Source: JAAYAE01 sp963678395 | GTDB lineage: Bacteria > Bacillota > Negativicutes > Acidaminococcales > Acidaminococcaceae | Assembly: GCA_963678395.1 (NCBI GenBank) | Contig: OY782827.1 | Span: forward strand, 868,001-932,000 | Length of the DNA: 64,000 bases | Reading direction: 5' to 3' | Shown: one piece after another, positions 16,054-25,855 of the stretch | Layout: the number at the start of each line of letters is the position of its first letter | Position numbering within the stretch: position 1 is the first letter of the stretch | Notes under the pieces: model-generated | Seen by the model: only the letters and a program-made list of their open reading frames with translations | The model's database searches: none | Told to the model about the DNA's origin: nothing | Position numbers and translations under genes: made by a program

Positions 16054-16704
16054 GTGAACTTTGAAATGATAGTACAATCTATACCATTGTTGCTTGCTGG
16101 TGCGGGAATAACTATAGAAATTTCAGCATTGAGTGTTGGGTTAGGTCTTCTGATCGGTATCGTAGTTGGAGTATGCAGAGTATGTTTGAATAAACCTTTA
16201 AGGTGTTTTGCGGCATTTTATGTAGAAATTATTCGGGGGACACCGCTTTTAGTACAAATTTTTGTTGTGTATTTTGCTTTGCCTATGTTAACAGGGTCTA
16301 GGGTAGATCCGTTTATAGCAGCTATTGCCGCTTGTTCTATTAATAGTGGAGCCTATGTAGCAGAAATATTTCGAGGTGGTATCCAATCTATTGATATGGG
16401 GCAAATGGAAGCTGGCAGGTCGTTGGGACTTACTTGGTCACAAACTATGCGCTTTATTATTTTACCGCAGGCTTTTAAAAGGAGTATTCCTCCTTTGGGC
16501 AACGAATTCATAGCCATGTTAAAAGACTCATCCTTAGTTTCTGTCATAGGATTTGAAGAGTTAACGCGTCGTGGCCAGCTCATTATTGCTAGAACTTATG
16601 CATCTTTAGAAATTTGGACGGCAGTAGCTTTTATTTATTTAGTCATGACCTTCACTATTTCACGCTTTGTTGCCTATTTAGAGCGGAGGTATCGTAATGA
16701 TTAA
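16054..16704 (+). CDS. glnP: Amino-acid ABC transporter permease
   Basis: Inner-membrane permease of the HisMQ type, about 216 residues, with several transmembrane helices (for example LLLAGAGITIEISALSVGLGL). The EAA loop that contacts the ATPase reads EAGRSLGLTWSQTMRF. FYVEIIRGTPLLVQIF is the typical family segment. The GTG at 16054 follows AAGGAG with 8-nt spacing and is preferred to the GTG at 16045. Its end overlaps the ATPase start by 8 nt. Confidence 0.92.
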   Translation: MNFEMIVQSIPLLLAGAGITIEISALSVGLGLLIGIVVGVCRVCLNKPLRCFAAFYVEIIRGTPLLVQIFVVYFALPMLTGSRVDPFIAAIAACSINSGAYVAEIFRGGIQSIDMGQMEAGRSLGLTWSQTMRFIILPQAFKRSIPPLGNEFIAMLKDSSLVSVIGFEELTRRGQLIIARTYASLEIWTAVAFIYLVMTFTISRFVAYLERRYRND

Positions 16705-17416
16705 AATAAGAGGATTAACGAAAAGCTTTGGTAATCTAGAAGTTTTAAAGGGCATAGATTTAGATGTAGCCGAAAAAGAAGTTGTCGTAATTATTGGCCC
16801 ATCGGGGTCAGGGAAGAGTACCCTTTTACGCTGCATTAATTATTTAGAGGAACCAACTGCTGGAACGGTAGAGATTGATGGCATAGAGCTTACAAGTGAA
16901 GCTAATATAAACGCAGTCCGGCGGGAAGTCGGCATGGTCTTTCAACGCTTCAATCTTTTTCCACATATGACGGTTTTAGAAAATTTAAAATTAGCGCCTA
17001 TGAAGGTGCGCAGTATAGCTAACGATGAGGCAGAAGCTATGGCACTAGAATTACTTGAGAAAGTGGGACTGGCTTCCAAAGCAAACTCTTATCCCGAGCA
17101 ATTGTCAGGCGGTCAGCAGCAACGTGTGGCTATTGCTAGAGCTTTGGCCATGAAACCAAAAGCCTTGCTTTTTGATGAACCAACTTCAGCTTTAGATCCT
17201 GAAATGATTAACGAAGTATTGGACGTTATGAAAGAGTTGGCTCACGAAGGGATGACTATGGTTGTTGTAACTCACGAGATGGGATTTGCTCGTGAAGTCG
17301 GGAACAGAGTGGTTTTCGTAGATGGTGGCATGATTTTAGAAGAAGCCCCACCTAAAGAGTTTTTTGCTAATCCCAATAATGAACGTACTAGACGGTTTTT
17401 GTCTAAAATACTTTAA
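16697..17416 (+). CDS. glnQ: Amino-acid ABC transporter ATP-binding protein
   Basis: The 239-residue ATPase has Walker A GPSGSGKST, the Q-loop region MVFQRFNLFPHMTVLEN, signature LSGGQQQR, Walker B LLFDEPTSALD and switch VVTHEMG. It is of the polar amino-acid (GlnQ/HisP) class, which keeps the QRFNLFPH pattern. It is translationally coupled to the permease and completes the transporter. Confidence 0.94.
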   Translation: MIKIRGLTKSFGNLEVLKGIDLDVAEKEVVVIIGPSGSGKSTLLRCINYLEEPTAGTVEIDGIELTSEANINAVRREVGMVFQRFNLFPHMTVLENLKLAPMKVRSIANDEAEAMALELLEKVGLASKANSYPEQLSGGQQQRVAIARALAMKPKALLFDEPTSALDPEMINEVLDVMKELAHEGMTMVVVTHEMGFAREVGNRVVFVDGGMILEEAPPKEFFANPNNERTRRFLSKIL

Positions 17417-17545
17417 AGTTCAAAAAAAAATATAACAATTTTATGCTCTATTTTCACATATTTAGCAGGAATATGTATAGTTTTGGCGAATATAGTAGTT
17501 AAGAATCAAGTGGACAGGAGTTCACTTATAGAGGAGGTCTTAATT

Positions 17546-18079
17546 ATGACAGTAAATGTTCGCGGCAAGAATATCGTTGTAACACCTGCATTAAAAGACT
17601 ATATAGAAAAAAAGGTACAAACTATTACCAAACAGTTTAAGGTTGTTGGAGACATTTCCGCAGTTATGCGCGTGGAAAAAGAACAACATATTGTTGAAAT
17701 AACGGTACCGGCTAGTGGCATTGTTTTGAGGGCTCAGGAAAGCACAAAAGATATGTATTTATCAATTGATTCCTGTGTAGATAAAATCCAAAGACAAATT
17801 CATAAATATAAAACGCGTTTGATGCGTCGTAAATACAATAACTTCCGTGAAGAATTTGTGGCGGTAAGTCCCAAAGATGAAGCAGATGATAGTGAATTTA
17901 AGGTCGTTCGCAACAAAAAATACGTTTTGCGTCCAATGAATTTGCAGGAAGCTATTATGCAAATGAACCTTTTAAATCATGATTTCTTCGTATACTTTGA
18001 TGACATTACTGAAAACGTAAGTGTTGTTTATCGCCGCAAAGATGGAGACTATGGTCTCATTGCTCCTGATTTAAAATAA
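17546..18079 (+). CDS. hpf: Long-form ribosome hibernation promoting factor
   Basis: HPF/RaiA binds the 30S subunit in stationary phase; the long form dimerises 70S into 100S ribosomes. Residues 1-~100 form the RaiA domain (VNVRGKNIVVTPALKDYIEKK), and residues ~120-177 the C-terminal dimerisation domain (LRPMNLQEAIMQMNLLNHDFFVYFD). The ATG at 17546 follows GAGGAGG; an upstream in-frame start has no support. Length 177 residues is typical. It keeps the common order hpf-secA-prfB. The structured RNA at 14.8 kb lies upstream beyond the ABC operon. Confidence 0.95.
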   Translation: MTVNVRGKNIVVTPALKDYIEKKVQTITKQFKVVGDISAVMRVEKEQHIVEITVPASGIVLRAQESTKDMYLSIDSCVDKIQRQIHKYKTRLMRRKYNNFREEFVAVSPKDEADDSEFKVVRNKKYVLRPMNLQEAIMQMNLLNHDFFVYFDDITENVSVVYRRKDGDYGLIAPDLK

Positions 18080-18100
18080 GTTCATAGAAATTTTACAAAA

Positions 18101-18129
18101 AACCTAAGGCTACTGCCTTAGGTTTTTTT
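18101..18129 (+). terminator. Terminator after hpf
   Basis: AACCTAAGGC and GCCTTAGGTT arms with a 4-nt loop, then TTTTT. Confidence 0.9.
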
Positions 18130-18156
18130 GACTTTTAATCTCTAGTCTGCTAAAAT
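18128..18156 (+). promoter_or_regulatory. Predicted promoter of secA
   Basis: TTGACT (18128-18133), 17-bp spacer, TAAAAT (18151-18156). The -35 box overlaps the T tract of the hpf terminator. Confidence 0.65.
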
Positions 18157-18206
18157 TATTGGATAGGCATAGTGGGCATTTGTCCCCAAATTAATGAGGA
18201 GTGATT

Positions 18207-20741
18207 GTGTTGCTCGAAACACTTATGAAAAAGATATTCGGTGATCCGAATGCAAAAGAATTGAAAGTCTGTGAAGCTTACGTTGAGCAGATTAATGCGT
18301 TGGAACCGGAGATGGCAAAGCTCAGTGATGCAAGCTTGTATGCAAAGACTGCAGATTTCAAATTGCGTTTAGCTAAGGGCGAAACATTAGATGATATTTT
18401 GGTAGAAGCCTTTTCTGTTGTAAGAGAGGCCGCTCGTCGTGTGTTAGGATTACGTCCTTTTGATGTGCAGCTTATAGGTGGTTGTGTGTTGCATAGAGGA
18501 AAGATAGCAGAGATGCGTACCGGTGAAGGTAAAACTTTGGTTGCCACGTTACCGGTTTATTTGAATGCACTAACTGGAAAAGGTGTGCATGTTGTTACAG
18601 TTAACGAGTATTTGGCTCGTCGTGATAGCGAAGATATGGGACGCGTGTATAGATTTTTGGGATTATCGGTAGGGTTAGTAAAGCATGATATGGATTTCCC
18701 AGAAAGAAAAGCTGCCTATGCCGCTGATATTACTTATGGTACTAACAATGAATTTGGGTTTGATTATTTGCGTGACAACATGGTTGTTTCTGTGGATCAA
18801 ATGGTGCAGAGACCACTTGATTTTGCTGTAGTAGATGAAGTGGATAGTATTTTGATTGATGAAGCCAGAACTCCTCTTATTATTTCCGGACCTGGCGAGA
18901 AATCTACTGATTTATATAAGACTTTGTCTCATGTAGTTGCCCAAATGACCGAAGGTGAAGAAAATGATTACACCGTTGATGAAAAATTAAAAACGGTTGC
19001 CCCTACAGAAGCTGGTGTGGCTAAGGCGGAAAAACTTTTAGGCGTCAAAAATATGTATGATAATGAATCTAGCGTAGATTTTTCTCATCAACTTATGCAG
19101 GCATTAAAGGCCAAATCACTTATGTTTCGCGATCGTGATTACGTTGTTAAAGATGGCGAAGTAATAATTGTGGATGAATTTACAGGTCGGTTAATGTTTG
19201 GACGTCGTTTTTCTGAAGGGTTGCATCAAGCAATTGAGGCTAAAGAGGGTGTCAAAGTTGAACGCGAAAGTCAGACTTTGGCTACTATTACTTTCCAGAA
19301 TTATTTCCGTATGTACAACAAATTATCCGGTATGACTGGTACGGCTAAAACAGAGGAGCAAGAATTTCAAAAGATTTATGGCTTGGATGTTGTAGTAATA
19401 CCAACTAACAGACCTATGATTCGTATAGATTATCCGGATGTTATTTATAAAACAAAGAAGTCTAAATATGCCGCTGCAGCCGATGATATTGCTGAATGTC
19501 ACAAAACTGGAAGACCGGTATTGGTTGGTACCACTTCCATTCAGCAATCGGAAGAATTATCAGATGTTTTGAAGAGACGTGGAATAAAGCATAGTGTATT
19601 GAATGCTAAGTTTCATGAAAAAGAAGCTGAAATTATTGCTGATGCAGGGCAATATGGCGCCGTAACGATTGCTACGAATATGGCAGGGCGTGGTACTGAT
19701 ATTGTATTGGGCGAAGGAGTTTCAGAGCTAGGTGGATTGCACATAGTTGGTACTGAACGCCATGAGTCTAGACGTATTGATAACCAATTGCGTGGTCGTT
19801 GTGCTCGCCAAGGTGATCCTGGTTCTACCCGTTTTTATCTTTCTCTTGAAGATGATTTAATGCGTTTGTTTGGTTCTGATAATATTGCCGGTATTATGGA
19901 CAAACTTGGTATGGAAGATGATGAACCGATTGAGCATAAATTGGTAACGCGTTCTATTGAATCTGCACAGAAAAAAGTCGAATCACGTAACTTTGATATG
20001 CGTAAGCATGTTTTGGAATATGATGATGTTATGAATCAACAACGTGAAGTTATTTATGAACAACGCCGTCAGATTCTTATGAAGGGTGATTTACGGGAAA
20101 ATATTATAGACATGATTAACAGGGTGGTTGACCGTACTATGACAATGTATGCTCCACCTGATGTTTACTGCGAGGACTGGGATTTGCCGGCTATGATAAC
20201 CTATGCTGAGGAATTTTATGCTCCTGAAGGTACTCTTACGGTAGAAAAATTGCAGGCTATGAGCAGAGAAGAAATGGACGAATACCTGCATAAATTGGCT
20301 ATTACGCATTACGAAGAGCGCGAAAATATGATGGGGCCTGAAATAATGCGCGAATTGGAAAGCCTAGTTATGTTAAAAGTTGTAGATAGCCAGTGGATGG
20401 AACATCTAGATGCCATGGATATGCTGCGTGAAGGTGTAGGACTTAGGGCCTATGGACAAAGAGATCCTTTGGTAGAATACAAATTTGAGGCTTATGATAT
20501 GTTTGAAGCCATGAAAAGTGCTATTCAAGACGATATAGTAAGGTATATTTACCGAGTTAATTTGGTATCGCAACCAAAAGTTGAAGACCATCTAGCTAAT
20601 GCATCTGTAAATAATCCTAATGGTGATAGCGAAACTGAGAAAAAACAACCCGTGCACAATAAGGAAGAAATTGGCAGGAATGATCCTTGCCCTTGTGGCA
20701 GCGGGAAGAAATTCAAAAATTGCTGTGGAAAAGATAAATAA
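18207..20741 (+). CDS. secA: Preprotein translocase ATPase SecA
   Basis: SecA drives proteins through SecYEG. The ~844-residue protein has Walker A RTGEGKTL, DEVDSILIDEARTPL (Walker B region), the pre-protein cross-linking domain, GTDIVLGEG and the TNMAGRG motif. The C-terminal zinc site is CPCGSGKKFKNCCG. Several start codons are clustered (GTG 18201, GTG 18207, TTG 18210, ATG 18225). The spacing from GAGGA favours 18207 or 18210. The prfB gene follows after a hairpin. Confidence 0.96.
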   Translation: MLLETLMKKIFGDPNAKELKVCEAYVEQINALEPEMAKLSDASLYAKTADFKLRLAKGETLDDILVEAFSVVREAARRVLGLRPFDVQLIGGCVLHRGKIAEMRTGEGKTLVATLPVYLNALTGKGVHVVTVNEYLARRDSEDMGRVYRFLGLSVGLVKHDMDFPERKAAYAADITYGTNNEFGFDYLRDNMVVSVDQMVQRPLDFAVVDEVDSILIDEARTPLIISGPGEKSTDLYKTLSHVVAQMTEGEENDYTVDEKLKTVAPTEAGVAKAEKLLGVKNMYDNESSVDFSHQLMQALKAKSLMFRDRDYVVKDGEVIIVDEFTGRLMFGRRFSEGLHQAIEAKEGVKVERESQTLATITFQNYFRMYNKLSGMTGTAKTEEQEFQKIYGLDVVVIPTNRPMIRIDYPDVIYKTKKSKYAAAADDIAECHKTGRPVLVGTTSIQQSEELSDVLKRRGIKHSVLNAKFHEKEAEIIADAGQYGAVTIATNMAGRGTDIVLGEGVSELGGLHIVGTERHESRRIDNQLRGRCARQGDPGSTRFYLSLEDDLMRLFGSDNIAGIMDKLGMEDDEPIEHKLVTRSIESAQKKVESRNFDMRKHVLEYDDVMNQQREVIYEQRRQILMKGDLRENIIDMINRVVDRTMTMYAPPDVYCEDWDLPAMITYAEEFYAPEGTLTVEKLQAMSREEMDEYLHKLAITHYEERENMMGPEIMRELESLVMLKVVDSQWMEHLDAMDMLREGVGLRAYGQRDPLVEYKFEAYDMFEAMKSAIQDDIVRYIYRVNLVSQPKVEDHLANASVNNPNGDSETEKKQPVHNKEEIGRNDPCPCGSGKKFKNCCGKDK

Positions 20742-20746
20742 GCATA

Positions 20747-20782
20747 AACGAAGTCAGGGGCATGCGGCTCTGACTTCGTTTA
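20747..20782 (+). terminator. Hairpin between secA and prfB
   Basis: Arms ACGAAGTCAG and CTGACTTCGT around GGGCATGCGGCT, followed by a T-rich stretch. Some read-through into prfB is expected, since no strong promoter lies between. Confidence 0.7.
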
Positions 20783-20819
20783 AGTTTTATTTAATTTGCT
20801 TTGAAAGGACGTGAAAAAC

Positions 20820-21927
20820 TTGCTTATAGAAGAATTAAGGCCTGAAATAGCTAATTTAAAACTTAAGCTTGACGAAAGGAGGGGATCTCTTTGACGTCGT
20901 TCGCAAAGAGGACCGTATTGCTGAACTAGAACATAAAATGGCTGAACCTGGTTTTTGGGATGACACGGATGCTGCTCAGAAAGTCTCTCAAGATCTTAAT
21001 GGTTTAAAAGATGAAACGGGTATTTTTCGCTCTTTAGAACAAAGGGTGGAAGATTTGGACATTATGTGGGAAATGGCTATGGAAGAACATGATCCCAGCA
21101 TACAAACTGAGATAGAAGAGTCTCTAGTTAAAGCTAAAGCGGATGTAGAGCATTTAGAAATGGGAATGCTTTTATGCGAAGAATATGATGCTAATGATGC
21201 AATTTTAACTTTGCATGCAGGGGCTGGCGGCACGGAGGCTCAGGATTGGACTTCTATGCTTTTACGTATGTTTACAAGGTTTGCTGAAAGGGAAGGCTAT
21301 AAGGTTGAGATGCTAGATATGCTTCCCGGTGATGAAGCTGGTGTAAAAAGTTGCACACTGGCTATTAGTGGGCATAATGCTTACGGTTATCTAAAGTCAG
21401 AAAAGGGTGTACATCGTTTAGTACGTATTTCGCCTTTTGATGCGAATGCTAGGCGCCATACTTCGTTTGCGGCGGTTGATGTTATGCCGGAAATTGATGA
21501 TAATGTAGAAATTGCCATTAATACCGCAGATTTGCGGGTTGATACATACAGAGCAAGTGGTGCCGGTGGACAGCATGTAAACAAAACATCTTCGGCTGTA
21601 CGTATGACGCATTTACCTACGGGGATAGTTGTACAGTGTCAAAATGAACGCTCACAAATACAAAATCGGGCACGTTGTATACAGCTACTACGCGCAAAAT
21701 TATTCGAATATGAAAAAAAGAAACAAGATCAGATAAAAAGTGATATTGCCGGAGATTATCAGGCTATTGAATGGGGCAGTCAAATTCGTTCATATGTTTT
21801 TCAACCCTATACGATGGTAAAAGATCATCGCACAAATGCTGAAACAGGTAATGTACAGGCTGTTATGGACGGAGCTTTAGAGAAGTTTGTTGAAGCGTAT
21901 TTGCGTAGTTTAAGAAAAACAGTGTGA
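20820..21927 (+). CDS. prfB: Peptide chain release factor 2, with programmed +1 frameshift
   Basis: RF2 ends translation at UGA and UAA. A 24-codon first frame starts at TTG 20820 (MLIEELRPEIANLKLKL) and ends at CTT TGA C (20889-20895). It is preceded by the internal Shine-Dalgarno AGGAGGGG. After a +1 shift the frame continues as DVVRKEDRIAELE to the end. This is the classical autoregulatory site: low RF2 slows termination at UGA and promotes the shift. The GGQ loop is seen as SGAGGQHVNKTSSAVR. The tripeptide selecting UGA, usually SPF, is in RISPFDANARRHTSF. The joined product is about 368 residues. Confidence 0.96.
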
Positions 21928-21955
21928 TTTTTTTAGAAAGAGCAGGGGTCGCATT

Positions 21956-24061
21956 TTGAAAAAATTTTATAATAAAATTTTGGTATTAGTTATATTATTA
22001 GGTTTATGTTTTGCTCTATATTTAAATTGGCAACGTTATGAAATAGAGCGAGCTAATACTAGGGTAGAAACTGTAATGGAATATGGTGCCATTGCTAGGT
22101 TGGCACATTCCGAAGGAATTAGTGAAGAAAACGCCTTACAGTTATTTAAAGACCAAGGCGTTACTACTCTGGCTCTTTTTGATACAACTCTCGACAAGTT
22201 AACTCATGCTGGTGATATATCCATGGTAACAGGAGAGGAACTTTTGCATGCACAAAATTTAGGCCAATTATCACCACAATGGCAAGCTATTGTTCTAAGC
22301 GATAAATTTAAGAGCACAGCGGTCTATATTGCACAGGGCAAAAGTAAAAGAGCTTTGCAAGATGTAGAGGAGGATATTTCCCTACGCTTTGGACCAAAAC
22401 GTATTCATGTTTTGAGTCAGAATCCTAAGATTTTGCAAGTCACCGGAGATTTGGAAATGATTAAAGACAATTTTTCTCAAGGTGAACAAAAAGGTATTAG
22501 GGAAATGGATTTGGGCATATCTTCAGATGAGCTAGCGTTAGCAAAGAAGGCTGGTTTTATGGTTATGGTTCGTCCTGTAAATTATTGTTCCCACTATACT
22601 AATGAAGCAGCTAGTTCTAAAAGACAAATTGATGCTTTATTTACACGTTTAGATGATAGTGGCGCAAAAATTTCTTCTTTTGTAGCTAGTGGAAAAAGCG
22701 TGTTGGGTTTCAATAAAGAATTACCCTATGTGGCTCAAAAATTGCGAGAGCGTAAAATAACACTTGGCATGGTAGAGGGTGTCACTCAGCTACAATTTGC
22801 GCCGGCAGAAGGTTTGACTGATTTGGCTAAATTAACTAATTATCAAGTGGCAAGAACCTATGTTCTTGACAAAATTGAGCAAAAAAGGATGACAGTTTAC
22901 GATGCTTTTCGCCGCTGGGCACTGGCAGATGAAGAACGCAATATTCGCATTAATTATATTAAGACGTTTTTGACTCCCAGAGATGGTAAGACGCTCTTGG
23001 ACACTAATGTTGATTATGTAGGCCAAGTTTGCCGTAGTGTGGGGGGGGAAGGATATACAAGTGGTGAGGCGGGTATTTTCAAGCCTTATTTATCTAATGT
23101 TTGGCTAATAATCCCATTAGTCTTTGCTGTAGTAGCGGCTTGGGTAATATATGCCGGTATTTTGTTTAATTTATCTGCCCAAAAACAGTATTTTTTATTG
23201 CTTGGTGGTGGGATTTTATGTAGTTCCGTGCTATTTGTTCACGGTTACTATACTATAATGAGGCTGATCATAGCTTTGGGAGCAGCTACTATGCTTCCTG
23301 TACTTTCTATGAACCTAGTTATGCAGAGCTGGGAAAAACATAGAGATAGAGCAAAATCTTTATTTGGTATAATAAGAATAGCGACAGTACAACTAATTGC
23401 AGCCGTTTTTTGTTCATTAATTGGAGGAGCCATTTTAGCAGCTATTTTAAGTGATATTCGTTTTTTACTAGAAATAGATATTTACCGTGGGGTTAAATTA
23501 ACATTTTTATTGCCGGTAGTATTAATGGGTATTTTATTTTTCAAATCACATTCATTGTGGCAAGGCGATTTAGTAGAGCGAGATATTTTTAAACGTATCA
23601 GAAAGATTTTAACTAAACCACTTACGCTAAAATTACTCTTGAGTTTAGGTATTTTAGGCTTCATTGTTTGGGTATTTATTGGACGCAGTGGTCATACTGA
23701 GGGTGTACCTGTACCTGCTATTGAAATGAAGATGCGTTTATTTTTAGAAAGAGCCATGTATGCGCGCCCACGAGAAAAAGAGTTTATGATTGGTCATCCT
23801 GCTTTTTATTTAGCAGCATATACTGTTTATAAAAAATTGCCTAATCTATTTTATTTAGCCTTTGTTTTACTAGCAACTATTGGGCAGGCTTCTTTAGTAC
23901 AAACTTTTGCGCATATGAGAACGCCTGTAATAATGTCATATGTTCGTGCTTTTGATGGTTTAGCTTTAGGTATTGTTTTAGGCATTATTGCTGTTGTATT
24001 TTTTTCTTTGCTCTATCCTTATTGGCAGAAATTGCAAAGGGGGATGGAAAGTGATGAGTAG
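21956..24061 (+). CDS. DUF5693-family membrane protein
   Basis: The 701-residue protein has one N-terminal membrane helix (residues ~7-24). A long extracytoplasmic region of ~370 residues follows, resembling a polysaccharide-deacetylase-like or beta/alpha fold (YGAIARLAHSEGISEEN). At least seven C-terminal helices follow. It matches the family found next to csaB in Firmicutes and Negativicutes. The role is unknown; its place suggests work on cell-wall polysaccharide that anchors surface proteins. The gene overlaps csaB by 8 nt. Confidence 0.8.
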   Translation: MKKFYNKILVLVILLGLCFALYLNWQRYEIERANTRVETVMEYGAIARLAHSEGISEENALQLFKDQGVTTLALFDTTLDKLTHAGDISMVTGEELLHAQNLGQLSPQWQAIVLSDKFKSTAVYIAQGKSKRALQDVEEDISLRFGPKRIHVLSQNPKILQVTGDLEMIKDNFSQGEQKGIREMDLGISSDELALAKKAGFMVMVRPVNYCSHYTNEAASSKRQIDALFTRLDDSGAKISSFVASGKSVLGFNKELPYVAQKLRERKITLGMVEGVTQLQFAPAEGLTDLAKLTNYQVARTYVLDKIEQKRMTVYDAFRRWALADEERNIRINYIKTFLTPRDGKTLLDTNVDYVGQVCRSVGGEGYTSGEAGIFKPYLSNVWLIIPLVFAVVAAWVIYAGILFNLSAQKQYFLLLGGGILCSSVLFVHGYYTIMRLIIALGAATMLPVLSMNLVMQSWEKHRDRAKSLFGIIRIATVQLIAAVFCSLIGGAILAAILSDIRFLLEIDIYRGVKLTFLLPVVLMGILFFKSHSLWQGDLVERDIFKRIRKILTKPLTLKLLLSLGILGFIVWVFIGRSGHTEGVPVPAIEMKMRLFLERAMYARPREKEFMIGHPAFYLAAYTVYKKLPNLFYLAFVLLATIGQASLVQTFAHMRTPVIMSYVRAFDGLALGIVLGIIAVVFFSLLYPYWQKLQRGMESDE

Positions 24062-25145
24062 GATTTTACTATCCGGCTATTATGGCTTTGCTAATGCTGG
24101 AGATGAAGCTATGCTAACGGCAATTATTACGGGGCTACGCTCGGAAGTCCCAAGTGTAGAAATTACTGTATTATCTGGGAATCCCAAAATGACGGCAGCA
24201 AAGCACAATGTAAAGTCTCTTCATCGTTTTGATGCTTTAGGGTTTTTAAAAGCCTTGAGGCATACTGACTTGCTCATTTCTGGTGGTGGCAGCCTTTTAC
24301 AGGATGTTACTAGCAGTAGAAGTTTATTTTATTATCTGAGTGTTATTTTAATGGGAAAGATTTTTAGTAAAAAAGTTATGCTTTTTGCTCAGGGAATTGG
24401 ACCTATTAAATCTTCATTGGCAAGAATTTTAACCAAGTGGGTTTGTAATAGTGCTAATCTTATGACTGTTCGAGACGATGGTTCTTTTGAAGAGTTGAAA
24501 AATATGGGAGTACATAAAGACAAAATAATAGTGACGGCCGATGCAGTTTTTTCTTTACCTGAAGCCAATAAGGAAAAAGGAGAGGTTATTTTACAAGCTA
24601 AGGGCATAGATAAAAGACCGCTCATTGGTGTTGCTCTAAGACATTGGCAAGGCGAAGAACGCTATGTTAAGGAATTTGCTGTGGCTGCAGAATATTTACG
24701 TACTACTTATAATGCCCAAATAGTTTTTATGCCCTTGCAATTTCCAGCAGACACACAAGTTGCAGAAAAGGTTATAGCTGCAATGGGAAGCAGTGAAAAT
24801 GTATTTATTTTAGAACAGGGTTTTACTACGGAAGAATCTTTAGCCATAGTAAGCAATCTAAGTTTAGTAATAGGTATGCGTTTACATGCTTTGGTTTTTG
24901 CAGCGTTAGAGAATATTCCTTTCCTAGCCATTTCCTACGATCCCAAAATTGATCGTTTTGTAGCTGGTATGGATGGCAAGGTTATAGCGACTATTGATAA
25001 GGTTATATCCCAAGATATTGTTACAGAGGCCAAGCAGCTGCTGCAACAAAATCAGCACAAAAAGAACGAAAAGATAAACTTGCTTCGTAAAGAAGCTGGC
25101 CGTAATATAAAGAGGGCAGTTAGTTTGTTGCCTAATGATAAATAA
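24054..25145 (+). CDS. csaB: Polysaccharide pyruvyl transferase CsaB
   Basis: CsaB adds pyruvate ketals to cell-wall polysaccharide so that SLH-domain surface proteins can bind. The protein (363 residues) begins RILLSGYYGFANAGDEAML, the family signature, followed by ISGGGSLLQDVTS. The second half contains the glycosyltransferase-like segment IGMRLHALVFAAL. The ATG at 24054 lies inside the previous gene and follows AAAGGGGGA. In diderm Negativicutes SLH porins attach the outer membrane to the wall, so CsaB may serve there; this is inferred. Confidence 0.9.
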   Translation: MSRILLSGYYGFANAGDEAMLTAIITGLRSEVPSVEITVLSGNPKMTAAKHNVKSLHRFDALGFLKALRHTDLLISGGGSLLQDVTSSRSLFYYLSVILMGKIFSKKVMLFAQGIGPIKSSLARILTKWVCNSANLMTVRDDGSFEELKNMGVHKDKIIVTADAVFSLPEANKEKGEVILQAKGIDKRPLIGVALRHWQGEERYVKEFAVAAEYLRTTYNAQIVFMPLQFPADTQVAEKVIAAMGSSENVFILEQGFTTEESLAIVSNLSLVIGMRLHALVFAALENIPFLAISYDPKIDRFVAGMDGKVIATIDKVISQDIVTEAKQLLQQNQHKKNEKINLLRKEAGRNIKRAVSLLPNDK

Positions 25146-25162
25146 TCAAGGAGGTGTTGACA

Positions 25163-25855
25163 TTGCTGCTTATGAAGGGTATTAGCAAAACATATCCTAG
25201 TGGAGCTGTTGCTTTGCGCAGTGTTGATATTCATATTAAGCCGGGAGAATTCGTTTTTGTCGTCGGTCCTAGTGGTGCAGGGAAATCAACTTTTGTTAAA
25301 ATGCTTTTTCGAGAAGTAATTCCAACTACAGGAAAATTATTTGTCGATGGTGTGGATGTTATTAGCTTAAAACCAGAAGAGATACCTTTTTTGCGCCGTC
25401 AACTAGGTATTATCTTTCAAGATTACAGATTATTAAATGAACGAACAGTTTACGACAATATTGCTTTTGCTATGCAGGTTATTGAAACTCCCTACAGGCA
25501 AATTAAACGCAGAGTAGCGGCTGTACTTGATTTAGTAGGCTTGCGTAGTCGTGCAGGAGATTATCCAGGAGAACTATCAGGAGGAGAGCAACAAAGGGTT
25601 GCTATTGCGAGAGCTATTGTAAATGATCCCCTTTTAGTAATCGCCGACGAACCAACTGGAAACCTTGATCCGGAAACCAGCAGAGATATTATGAGGATTT
25701 TTACGCAAATAAATGATAATGGAACAACAATTGTTATGGCTACACATGATAAAAACATTGTAGATAGTATGGAAAAAAGAGTAATTGCTATTGAAGACGG
25801 TTACATCGTGAGGGATGATGCAAAGGGAGTGTACGGTTATGAGCCTGAGCACTAA
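25163..25855 (+). CDS. ftsE: Cell division ATP-binding protein FtsE
   Basis: FtsE with FtsX couples cell division to peptidoglycan hydrolases. The sequence shows GISKTYPSG, Walker A GPSGAGKST, the FtsE-type IIFQDYRLLNERTVYDN, signature LSGGEQQR, and LVIADEPTGNLDPETS. AAGGAGG at 25148-25154 fits the TTG at 25163; the ATG at 25172 is an alternative. About 230 residues. The end overlaps ftsX by 17 nt. Confidence 0.94.
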   Translation: MLLMKGISKTYPSGAVALRSVDIHIKPGEFVFVVGPSGAGKSTFVKMLFREVIPTTGKLFVDGVDVISLKPEEIPFLRRQLGIIFQDYRLLNERTVYDNIAFAMQVIETPYRQIKRRVAAVLDLVGLRSRAGDYPGELSGGEQQRVAIARAIVNDPLLVIADEPTGNLDPETSRDIMRIFTQINDNGTTIVMATHDKNIVDSMEKRVIAIEDGYIVRDDAKGVYGYEPEH

